This document shows positions 18,772 to 26,296 of a stretch of 64,000 nucleotides of DNA, piece by piece; position 1 is the stretch's first letter; every line of letters begins with the position of its first letter. Location: assembly GCF_013282725.1 (NCBI RefSeq), contig NZ_CP054043.1, forward strand, positions 372,001 through 436,000, written 5' to 3'. The position numbers and the translations under genes are program-made. The notes under the pieces are model-generated. The model did not search any database. It saw nothing but the letters and a program-made list of their open reading frames with translations, and had not been told where the DNA came from. The DNA is from Yersinia mollaretii ATCC 43969. Lineage in GTDB: Bacteria; Pseudomonadota; Gammaproteobacteria; Enterobacterales; Enterobacteriaceae.

Positions 18772-18813
18772 ATTTTCGTTAAAATAATTGTTAGTCGATT
18801 GAATAATAATGAT

Positions 18814-19761
18814 TTATTTTTTGGATAGCCACACCAAGCCGGGTAGCGGTGTAGCCACTTTCAGCGGCAAGGATTGCCTAAGCAGGCTGAGCGCCTGATC
18901 ACTGTCGGTGGCGGGGAGGACGCCGGTAAAGCGCAATTCGCTTAATGCACTCCGGCTACGCGGATCGAAATACATCAGGCCGGGGCGATAACGGCTCAGT
19001 TGCTCAATCACCTGTTCGAGCGGCGCATCCTCAAAAATCAACTGGTCTTGTACCCAACTGTCTGCATTGCGGTTATGGGATACCGGGCCGATAAACTGGT
19101 GCTGATTGAGGCTCACTTGCTGCCCCGCCGCCAAAGTCACCTTGGCCTGTAGATTGCCATTCGCCCTGACCTCGACAGTGGATTCAACCACACTGACCTT
19201 CGTCTCTTCCGGCTGCTGTTCTACCGTATAACGGGTGCCCAGCGCCCGCGCCTGTGCATCACGGCTACTGACCACAAAGGGCCGCTTCGCAGGATCTTTT
19301 GCCACAATGGCGTACACCTCACCCCGTTGCAGCACGATCAGGCGCTGCCCCGATGAGTAATGAATGTTCACGGCGGAGTTGCTGTTCAGGATGATTTCAC
19401 TGCCATCATCCAAGGCAATATGTTTGATTTCGCCTATAACGGTGCGTTGATCTGCCAACCAATAGTGGTAAGGGAGCTGGCTCAGCAGCAACCCGCTGAC
19501 CATCAACGCCAACCAAACCGAAACCCGTAAAGCAGGCCGACGGCGCAGCGGTTCATGGCGAGTGCTGTGCCATAATCCGCTCATTTGCTGATATATTTTT
19601 TCGTGCTGCTCATTCTGCTGGCACCACTCATACCAAGCATCCAGCAGCTTGCTGTGCTCTGGCGTCCCTGGCGTCGCCTCAGAGAAGTCCAACAGCCATT
19701 GCGCCGCATCTTGCTGAATTTGAGCCACTCCGCCATCAGGGCTATGCGTGGTTTTATTCAT
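18814..19761 (-). CDS. fecR: FecR-family transmembrane sigma regulator
   Basis: 315 residues. The N-terminal cytoplasmic part (about 1-78, DAAQWLLDFSEATPGTPEHSKLLDAWYEWC) is the anti-sigma region. One membrane helix follows (about 83-103, VWLALMVSGLLLSQLPYHYWL). The periplasmic part has the FecR signature region (TVIGEIKHIALDDGSEIILNSNS, VVESTVEVRANG) and an STN-contacting C-terminus (LPGLVWLSKK). FecR relays receptor occupancy to FecI. It overlaps fecI by eight bases. The symbol denotes family, since the classical fecABCDE citrate genes are absent. Confidence 0.9.
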   Translation of the reverse strand: MNKTTHSPDGGVAQIQQDAAQWLLDFSEATPGTPEHSKLLDAWYEWCQQNEQHEKIYQQMSGLWHSTRHEPLRRRPALRVSVWLALMVSGLLLSQLPYHYWLADQRTVIGEIKHIALDDGSEIILNSNSAVNIHYSSGQRLIVLQRGEVYAIVAKDPAKRPFVVSSRDAQARALGTRYTVEQQPEETKVSVVESTVEVRANGNLQAKVTLAAGQQVSLNQHQFIGPVSHNRNADSWVQDQLIFEDAPLEQVIEQLSRYRPGLMYFDPRSRSALSELRFTGVLPATDSDQALSLLRQSLPLKVATPLPGLVWLSKK

Positions 19762-20272
19762 GATTTTCCTGACAAAAAATGCGGCTATGGCAGTGAATCA
19801 GTGCCTTGGCGAGATACTGTTTGACGCTGCTTTCGCTGACCCCCAGCACCTCGGCAATTTCGCTGTAACTATAGCCTTCAACTCTCGCCATCAAGAAGGC
19901 TCGGCAGACGTGATCTTCCAGTTCACTGGCCAGAATCTGTACCGCCTGCGCCACCAGTTGACTGACAGCCGCCCGCTCTTCTGCCGATTGTTCATGTGTC
20001 TCTTCCGCCATCTGGGCCAACGCCACTAAGGCATCCTGTTCCAGCTTGCGCTTACGGAATTGATCGATCATCACATGATTCGCCGTCACCATCAGATAGG
20101 CTCTCGGCTGGCGGATCACACTGGGATCGGCCATGGTCAGCAACTTGATAAAGGTGTCATGGGTCAGATCGGCGGCACTATGGTGACAACCCACTTTTTT
20201 ACGCAGCCATCCACGTAACCAGCCCTGATGAGCCAGATAGAAGGTACTCCAGAATGTGGTCATTTGAGTCAT
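19754..20272 (-). CDS. fecI: FecI-family ECF sigma factor
   Basis: 172 residues from the ATG at 20272. Region 2 spans FYLAHQGWLRGWLRKK and DLTHDTFIKLL with PRAYLMVTANHVMIDQFRKRK; region 4 ends the protein (RVEGYSYSEIAEVLGVSESSVKQYLAKAL). An in-frame ATG at 20335 exists, but it falls inside a Fur box, and FecI proteins begin about where 20272 does; 20263 is a further option. It should direct transcription of the receptor-pqqL-yddA operon. It is itself probably iron-repressed through the overlapping Fur site. Confidence 0.9.
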   Translation of the reverse strand: MTQMTTFWSTFYLAHQGWLRGWLRKKVGCHHSAADLTHDTFIKLLTMADPSVIRQPRAYLMVTANHVMIDQFRKRKLEQDALVALAQMAEETHEQSAEERAAVSQLVAQAVQILASELEDHVCRAFLMARVEGYSYSEIAEVLGVSESSVKQYLAKALIHCHSRIFCQENHE

Positions 20273-20324
20273 GGAGGTCAGCGTATAAAAATCGGTGAGA
20301 GGGAACTTTAGCAAACAAAGCTTA

Positions 20325-20341
20325 ACGATAATCATTATCGT
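20325..20341. promoter_or_regulatory. Fur box upstream of fecI
   Basis: ACGATAATcATTATCGT is a perfect 8-1-8 palindrome and matches the core Fur pattern TGATAATnATTATCA at all but the outer bases. It lies 53-69 bases upstream of the chosen fecI start and argues against translation beginning at 20335. Confidence 0.8.
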
Positions 20342-20708
20342 CTAAATGATTTGGCAGGTGCAATAGTTTTCATAATAAGTGAATAAAACCAATAATCATC
20401 GCAAATACACGCAAAATAGTTCGCATGATAACTAAAAACCAGTTTATTCGGCTGTCTTGAGGGGGATTAGCCGAGTCATATCGCTCAATCACAGAGTGGT
20501 TATAGGGACATAAAAAGCCATTTTAGTGCTTAAAACCGCAATATCCTGCTTAAAGTACAATTATTCGCCAGATCAACCAGACAGCCAATATCGGCGCTTT
20601 ATTATCGTCTCACGACAAATAATAATCGAAATAATAATCAGTACCATTCATTTTATGGCGTGATAAATTACCGCTCAGCATCGTTAAATAGAGAGAGAAA
20701 ATGCCGTT
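20342..20708. other. Divergent intergenic region between fecI and fepB
   Basis: No gene seen. Two copies of AAATAATAATC at 20617-20627 and 20629-20639 (12-base period) sit 70-92 bases upstream of fepB. They recall degenerate Fur repeats but do not match the consensus well enough to call. GAGAGAG at 20691-20697 could serve as the fepB ribosome site. Confidence 0.4.
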
Positions 20709-21740
20709 ATGTCCCGATACGCGCCCCCCATTTCACCCAAAACAGCTCGTTTTGTTCTTCTCCTGCTGAGTTTCTTGGCTCTCACTCTTGGGTTATCCGG
20801 CTGCAAACCTGCGCAAGAAGCCGAGACATCTGCGGCGGCTGAAGACACGCCAGCGTGGTCCCGCACTGTGGAGACGGCAAAAGGCCCAGTCACATTGACC
20901 CAGCAGCCAAAGCGTATTGTCTCCACCAGCATCACCATTACCGGCACCTTACTGGCGATCAATGCCCCGGTCATTGCCACCGGAGCCACCGCCCCTAACA
21001 CCACCGTCGCGGATAAGCAGGGATTCTTTACCCAGTGGTCAGAGGTCGCACAGGCCAAAAAATTGGTGCCGCTGTATCAAACCGAGCCGAATGCCGAAGC
21101 GGTTGCCGGAATGAATCCAGACTTAATTATCATTTCCGCTACCGGTGGTGATTCCGCGCTGAAGCTGTATGAGCAGTTATCCACTATCGCGCCGACATTG
21201 GTGATTAATTACGATGATAAGAGCTGGCAGGCGTTAGCCGTCATTCTAGGGCAAGCCACCGGTCATGAGTCCGATGCAACACAAGTCATTGATAAATTTG
21301 CCAATCGGCTTAATGAGGTGAAGCAAACTATCACCCTACCGCCCCAACCCACCTCCGCTTTTGTCTATCAAGCGGCGGGCAACACCGCCAATTTATGGAC
21401 TGAAAACTCCGCGCAGGGGAAATTATTGCAGCAATTGGGCTTCACGCTGGCGACTATTCCTGATGCCGTGAAAGGCAATACCAGCATGGGGCATCGTAAG
21501 GATATCATTCAGTTAGGCGGTGAGAAGCTGGCCGAGGGGCTAAACGGTGAAACGATTTTACTGTTCTCCGGTGATCAACCGGCCGTTGAGGCATTGAAAA
21601 GTAATCAGTTTTTAGCGCACACCCCGGCAGTTGAGCACAATCGTGTTTATGCGGTGGGTTATGATACTTTCCGGTTGGATTATTATAGTGCGAGTAATTT
21701 GCTGGCGCGGATTGAGGGGATGTTTACGGCCAAACCGTAG
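20709..21740 (+). CDS. fepB: Ferric enterobactin-binding protein FepB (lipoprotein form)
   Basis: 343-residue periplasmic solute-binding protein of the catecholate siderophore pathway, delivering ferric enterobactin to FepDG. Long blocks match E. coli FepB as remembered: [45 protein letters not shown] and [13 protein letters not shown]. The N-terminus differs: a hydrophobic signal ends in LSGC with cysteine 32, a lipobox, so this version is probably membrane-tethered, whereas the E. coli protein is soluble. It is separated from fepDGC by a repeat element (21806-22390). No fepA-type receptor is linked. Confidence 0.93.
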   Translation: MSRYAPPISPKTARFVLLLLSFLALTLGLSGCKPAQEAETSAAAEDTPAWSRTVETAKGPVTLTQQPKRIVSTSITITGTLLAINAPVIATGATAPNTTVADKQGFFTQWSEVAQAKKLVPLYQTEPNAEAVAGMNPDLIIISATGGDSALKLYEQLSTIAPTLVINYDDKSWQALAVILGQATGHESDATQVIDKFANRLNEVKQTITLPPQPTSAFVYQAAGNTANLWTENSAQGKLLQQLGFTLATIPDAVKGNTSMGHRKDIIQLGGEKLAEGLNGETILLFSGDQPAVEALKSNQFLAHTPAVEHNRVYAVGYDTFRLDYYSASNLLARIEGMFTAKP

Positions 21741-21805
21741 TAATTTTTTTCTGATTTTGGAATAGGGATCGGATCTGGTTTTGGTTTGTCTTCGGGCTGG
21801 TGTTC

Positions 21806-22390
21806 GGTTCGGTTGACATAAGATCGGCGCTCACTTGGCTTCCGAGATAGATCGGATCTGGTTTCGGTTGATAGCCGTTCAGTGCTCACTTGACCTCCCC
21901 AGCCTCAACCGAGTCGGGCCGCAGGGCGGCGGCCCAACACCCGCGCCTTGCGCGAAATATTGCCCTGCGGGTAAACCTCCCACGTCTTTCGGGCTGACGA
22001 GCCAGCGCGATTCGCATCCATGCTCAAGCGCGCTTTTCGCGGGCGTCCTGCCCGCTCACTCTACCCTCCATCCTCGTCGGCAATATTCCTGATTGCGCTC
22101 AACATCAAAAGCCAAAAACCGTGGTTTTGACTTTGGTGTTAAAAGCACATTTGAGCTGCCGAGAGAAGAATGAAGGCAAGGAAAACGGGCAGGACGCCCG
22201 TTTTAGGCGTCATGAGCAGGGATGCGAATAAAGCCGTCCGTCAGCCGGAGCGATGATTGAGGGAACCCACGAAGTGGGCAAGCGATACGTGCGCTAGCGC
22301 AGGGGTTCCAAGGGGGTTACGCGCTTGTAACCCCATTGGCGGTTGGGGCATCGAAGGCCAAGTGAGCGCCGATCTCATGTCAACCGAACC
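21806..22390. repeat. Unrecognised palindromic repeat element, copy 1
   Basis: About 585 bases bounded by 40-base inverted ends: 21806-21845 against 22351-22390, 37 of 40 complementary. A second, inner left end begins at 21860. The core from 21892 is nearly identical to copy 2 at 25621 (one mismatch over about 118 bases). It is packed with short hairpins, such as AAAACGGGC/GCCCGTTTT near 22180-22205 and GGGGTTAC/GTAACCCC at 22313-22334. No transposase or credible protein is encoded. It looks like a non-autonomous mobile or RNA-structured repeat; I cannot match it to a named family. Confidence 0.75.
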
Positions 22391-22523
22391 CATCACCGAA
22401 CCGATCGTCTGAACCGACCGCCTAAACTGAATATCAACCGAATCACTAATCTGCACCTACCGAATGGTAATAAATCCCCTCTCCTCTCCCATAAAAACTC
22501 GTGCTAACATAACCCCAGCAAAT

Positions 22524-22542
22524 AATAATGATAATCAAATCG
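22524..22542. promoter_or_regulatory. Fur-like site upstream of fepDGC
   Basis: The run ATAATGATAATCA matches 13 consecutive bases of the Fur consensus. Two direct copies of AATAATCATTTGTTAAA follow at 22548-22564 and 22567-22583, right before the fepD ribosome site. They contain Fur-like half-sites. Iron repression of fepDGC is the likely purpose. Confidence 0.6.
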
Positions 22543-22594
22543 ATAACAATAATCATTTGTTAAAAAAATAATCATTTGTTAAATAAGAGTAACA

Positions 22595-23659
22595 ATGCCA
22601 GCGGCTTATTCCTCAGATCCATCATCATCAACGCTGAAATCAGCGTCCACTCTAGGTGCGCAAACAGAGCGCCGACGCGCTCTATTGCTGTTCTTCAGCA
22701 TCCTTATATTGATGCTGGTGATGGCGGCTAGCCTGATGTTCGGGGCCAAAGCGATTCCCTTCTCCGTGGTGTGGCATAGCCTACTCGGTGAGGTCCACAA
22801 CGCCGATAGCATTTTGATATTGGAATCACGCCTGCCGCGAACCTTGATTGGAGTCCTCGCGGGGGCCGCATTGGGGTTGTCTGGCGCGGTGATCCAAGCC
22901 CTGACCCGCAACCCGCTGGCTGATCCCGGTATTCTCGGGGTGAATGCGGGGGCCAGTTTTGCCGTGGTCATCGGTATCGTTGTGTTTGGCGCACACGCCA
23001 TTTACGGCTACATGATCTCTGCGTTTATCGGCACCTTGATCACCACACTGGTGGTCTATTGGGTCGGCGCGATGGGCGGCGGGCGAGTGAATCCTCTGCG
23101 CCTGACTCTCTCTGGCGTCGCGATTGGCGCGGTATTAACCGGCATCACCTCCGGTATCTCGCTGACTCATCCGCAGGTTTACGACAGTGTCCGCTTCTGG
23201 CAAGCCGGTTCGCTGGATATCCGCAACATGTCGGTGGTGACCGCCGTCGCCCCGGTCATTTTACTGGGTTGCCTTATTGCCCTGTTACTGGCGCGGTCGC
23301 TGAATGCCATGCATATGGGGGAAGATCTGGCAGCAGCCATTGGCGCGCGCATTGCCCGAACCCAATTTTGGGCGGTGATCACCATCACGTTATTGTGTGG
23401 TGCCGCGACTGCCGCCGTCGGCCCTATCGCCTTTATTGGCCTGATGGTTCCCCATATTGCTCGCTGGATCGTCGGGCCAAATCAAGCTTGGATTCTGCCA
23501 TTCACGCTGGTAATCACACCGATTCTGTTATTGGTATCCGACATTATTGGGCGCTTTTTGGTGCCGGGCGAATTACGGGTTTCCATCGTGACCGCATTTA
23601 TTGGCGCACCGATCCTGATCTGGCTGGTGCGAAGTAACAAAAGGATGACCACACTATGA
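22595..23659 (+). CDS. fepD: Ferric enterobactin permease FepD
   Basis: 354-residue inner-membrane permease of the BtuC/FecCD family with about nine or ten helices. Family landmarks are SRLPRTLIGVLAGAALGLSG, ALTRNPLADPGILGVNAGA and GPIAFIGLMVPHIARWIVGP. It pairs with FepG to form the channel for ferric enterobactin. ATG at 22595 follows AAGAG. It overlaps fepG by the ATGA pattern. The first 25 residues are serine-rich and somewhat longer than in E. coli FepD (about 334). Confidence 0.95.
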   Translation: MPAAYSSDPSSSTLKSASTLGAQTERRRALLLFFSILILMLVMAASLMFGAKAIPFSVVWHSLLGEVHNADSILILESRLPRTLIGVLAGAALGLSGAVIQALTRNPLADPGILGVNAGASFAVVIGIVVFGAHAIYGYMISAFIGTLITTLVVYWVGAMGGGRVNPLRLTLSGVAIGAVLTGITSGISLTHPQVYDSVRFWQAGSLDIRNMSVVTAVAPVILLGCLIALLLARSLNAMHMGEDLAAAIGARIARTQFWAVITITLLCGAATAAVGPIAFIGLMVPHIARWIVGPNQAWILPFTLVITPILLLVSDIIGRFLVPGELRVSIVTAFIGAPILIWLVRSNKRMTTL

Positions 23660-24699
23660 AGTCTGCCACATCCGCGTGGCTATTGGGTCGTTCCGATGGC
23701 CCGATAAACTTACGTGTCCGGTCACGCAGTTTGCTGGTGGGCGGCCTGTTATTGCTGGCCTGTTTACTGGGCGCGCTGCTGGCGTTAATGGCGGGCACAC
23801 TGTCGCTCTCCCCCGCACAAGTGGTCAGTGCTCTGTTCGGCAAAGCCCACGGCACCGTGGATATTATCGTCAATCAATGGCGCTTACCCCGTGCCGTCAT
23901 GGCGCTGATTTTCGGGGCGGCGCTAGGAATCAGTGGCGCGATATTTCAATCATTGGTACGCAACCCATTGGGTAGCCCTGACGTTATCGGCTTCAATGTG
24001 GGTGCTTACACTGGCGCACTGGTCGCCATCACTTTGTTTAATGGCAACTATTTTGAGATTGCCAGTAGCGCACTCGTGGGGGGCTTACTCTCCGCCATGG
24101 CGGTCTACTTGCTGGCCTATCGGCAGGGGATTCAGGGCTTTCGGCTGATTATTGTCGGCATTGCCATGAGTGCCATGTTGACCGCCTTCAATACTTGGCT
24201 GACGATCACCGCGTCGCTGGAGTCCGCCATGACGGCGGCGGCTTGGGGGGCGGGTTCGCTCAATGGTCTGACGTGGGCAAAAGGTCTACCTTCAGTGCTG
24301 TTTATCGCCATTGCTATATTGGCCGCGATGCTACTGAGCCGCCGTATGCCGCTGCTGGAGATGGGCGATGATGCCGCTGGCGCGTTAGGGGTTCCGGTGG
24401 AGAGAACGCGCTTGAGCCTGATGGCGATTGGCGTGATTCTGATGGCTGCCGTCACCGCCGCTGCGGGGCCGATCTCCTTTATTGCCTTAGCCGCACCACA
24501 AATTGCACGGCGTCTGGCGGGAACATCGTCAGTGACGTTAACCGCCTCAGCATTGATGGGGGCGCTACTCCTCATTGCGGCAGATCTCTGCGCCCAACAC
24601 CTGTTTTTACCTAATCAACTGCCGGTCGGGGTTATCACAATCAGTATCGGCGGGCTGTATCTTATTTGGCTTTTAATCCGGGAGTCCGGACGATCATGA
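23656..24699 (+). CDS. fepG: Ferric enterobactin permease FepG
   Basis: 347-residue partner permease of FepD in the same FecCD family: WRLPRAVMALIFGAALGISG, LVRNPLGSPDVIGFNVGAYTGA and GPISFIALAAPQIARRLAG. Helices alternate as in FepD. ATG at 23656 overlaps the fepD stop, and its own stop overlaps the fepC ATG, so the three genes form a tightly coupled unit. Confidence 0.95.
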   Translation: MKSATSAWLLGRSDGPINLRVRSRSLLVGGLLLLACLLGALLALMAGTLSLSPAQVVSALFGKAHGTVDIIVNQWRLPRAVMALIFGAALGISGAIFQSLVRNPLGSPDVIGFNVGAYTGALVAITLFNGNYFEIASSALVGGLLSAMAVYLLAYRQGIQGFRLIIVGIAMSAMLTAFNTWLTITASLESAMTAAAWGAGSLNGLTWAKGLPSVLFIAIAILAAMLLSRRMPLLEMGDDAAGALGVPVERTRLSLMAIGVILMAAVTAAAGPISFIALAAPQIARRLAGTSSVTLTASALMGALLLIAADLCAQHLFLPNQLPVGVITISIGGLYLIWLLIRESGRS

Positions 24700-25511
24700 G
24701 TATTGTTAACCCAGCGAGCACCACACCCCGTTTGCAGGCTGATGCCCTGACTCTGGGTTATGACGGCAAGATAATTAGCCAAAATTTGAGTGTCGCCATT
24801 CCCGACGGCGAGTTCACGGTGATCGTCGGCCCCAATGCCTGTGGCAAATCGACACTGCTCCGCGCCTTGAGCCGTTTGCTGAAACCGCTGGCGGGTCAGG
24901 TGATTTTGGATGGCAAGAATATCGCCAGCATTGATACCCGGCAGGTTGCCCGCCATTTGGGTTTATTGCCGCAAAGCTCGCAAGCGCCGGACGGCATTAC
25001 CGTGTTGGATCTGGTGGCGCGGGGTCGCTATCCCCACCAGAAGCTATTACAGCAGTGGACACAGGCCGATAAGCTGGCCGTCAGTCACGCGATGCAAGCA
25101 ACGGGCGTCACTGAACTGGCTGATAGATCAGTTGATGCCCTATCTGGCGGGCAGCGCCAGCGGGTATGGATCGCCATGGTACTGGCACAGCAAACCCCGC
25201 TACTGCTGCTGGATGAGCCAACTACCTATTTGGATATCGCCCATCAGATTGATTTGCTTGAGTTATTCAGCCACCTTAATCAGCAACACCACCACACGTT
25301 GGTAGCAGTTTTGCATGATCTCAACCACGCCTGCCGCTACGCGACTCATATTATCGCCATGCGCGACGGGCAGATTGTGGCCCAAGGTAAACCGCGTGAG
25401 GTGATCACCGCTGAGTTGGTGGAGCAGGTGTTTGGTATGCCGTGTTTGATTATTGATGATCCGGTTTCGGGGACGCCGTTGGTGATTCCGAGGGGGAGGT
25501 ATAAGGGTTAA
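24696..25511 (+). CDS. fepC: Ferric enterobactin ABC transporter ATPase FepC
   Basis: 271-residue ATPase, equal in length to E. coli FepC as remembered. Walker A GPNACGKST (45-53), signature LSGGQRQRV (149-157), Walker B LLLLDEPTTYLD (169-180) and the switch His in AVLHDLNHA. The start at 24696 is chosen because it overlaps the fepG stop (ATGA) and has GGGAG about 11 bases upstream; an upstream in-frame start at 24666 would only add a non-homologous tail. It powers import through FepDG. Confidence 0.95.
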   Translation: MSIVNPASTTPRLQADALTLGYDGKIISQNLSVAIPDGEFTVIVGPNACGKSTLLRALSRLLKPLAGQVILDGKNIASIDTRQVARHLGLLPQSSQAPDGITVLDLVARGRYPHQKLLQQWTQADKLAVSHAMQATGVTELADRSVDALSGGQRQRVWIAMVLAQQTPLLLLDEPTTYLDIAHQIDLLELFSHLNQQHHHTLVAVLHDLNHACRYATHIIAMRDGQIVAQGKPREVITAELVEQVFGMPCLIIDDPVSGTPLVIPRGRYKG

Positions 25512-25534
25512 GGCTCAATTTGGTTTTGATTTAG

Positions 25535-25570
25535 GTTTCAGTTTCAGTTTCAGTTTCAGTTTCAGTTTCA
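25535..25570. repeat. Hexanucleotide microsatellite (GTTTCA)6
   Basis: Six perfect head-to-tail GTTTCA units lie 24 bases after fepC and at the edge of repeat copy 2. The unit resembles the TTTCGGTTGA motif of the repeat ends, so slippage of that end may have produced it. Confidence 0.85.
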
Positions 25571-25588
25571 GTAAATCAGATCGGATCA

Positions 25589-26278
25589 GGTTTCGGTTGA
25601 TATTCGCTCGGTGCTTACTTGACCTCCCCAGCCTCAACCGAGTCGGGCCGCAGGGCGGCGGCCCAACACCCGCGCCTTGCGCGGAATATTGCCCTGCGGG
25701 TAAACCTCCCACGTCTTTCGGGCTGACGAGCCAGCGCGATTATTGCCTCTTCGAGGCTACCCTTCGGGCCAACGCAAGCGTTGTTCAAAACTGCTTCGCA
25801 GTGTTGTCGCATCCATGCTCAAGCGCGCTTTTCGCGGGCGTCCATGCCCGCTCACTCTACCCTCCATCCTCGTCGGCAATATCTCTGATTGCGCTTAAGG
25901 TCAAAAGAGAAAGGCAAAATCAAAACTGGGGTTTTGACCTTGGTGTTAAAAGCACATTTGAGCTACCGAGTGAAGAATGAAGGTAGGACGTGAGGCATGG
26001 ATGCCGAGCGAGCCGTGCTTGAGCAGGAGCGAATCACGGCGTTCCGTCAGCGTAATGATGAGCGAGGGTACCCACGAAGTGGGCAAGCGATACGTGCGCT
26101 AGCGCGGGGATTCCAAAGGGGTCACGCGCTTGTGACCTCTTTGGCGGTTGGAGCATCGGAGGCCAAGTGAGCACCGATCTCATGTCAACCGAACCAATCA
26201 CCGAGTCGATTATCAACCGAAACCAGATCCGATCTATTGCGGAGGCCAAGTGAACGGCGATCTCATGTCAACCGAACC
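25589..26278. repeat. Unrecognised palindromic repeat element, copy 2
   Basis: Same family and orientation as copy 1, about 690 bases including a doubled right end (ends at 26195 and 26278). The left end at 25589 is inverted relative to the right ends. It differs by a 66-base insertion (25742-25807) made almost entirely of tiny hairpins, such as GCCTC-ttc-GAGGC and ACTGC-ttc-GCAGT. The segment before 26040 is also different, with another hairpin. The hairpin at 26115-26142 keeps pairing despite base changes from copy 1. No protein of its own is evident. Confidence 0.75.
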
Positions 26279-26296
26279 GAGCGCCTGAACAGAATA

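Noticed and set aside
20617..20639. Tandem AAATAATAATC as a Fur site for fepB
   Set aside because: Alignment to the 19-base consensus is poor in every register; kept only as a noted direct repeat.
25535..25570. CRISPR-like array
   Set aside because: The repeats are six-base units without spacers. No CRISPR array or cas gene was seen in the window.
25597..25980. 127-codon open frame inside repeat copy 2
   Set aside because: The matching frame in copy 1 is broken at other points; changes preserve hairpins, not protein sequence.
21806..26278. Composite transposon carrying fepDGC
   Set aside because: No transposase or integrase between or within the repeats, and fepDGC is an ordinary chromosomal operon; direct repeats alone do not show mobility.
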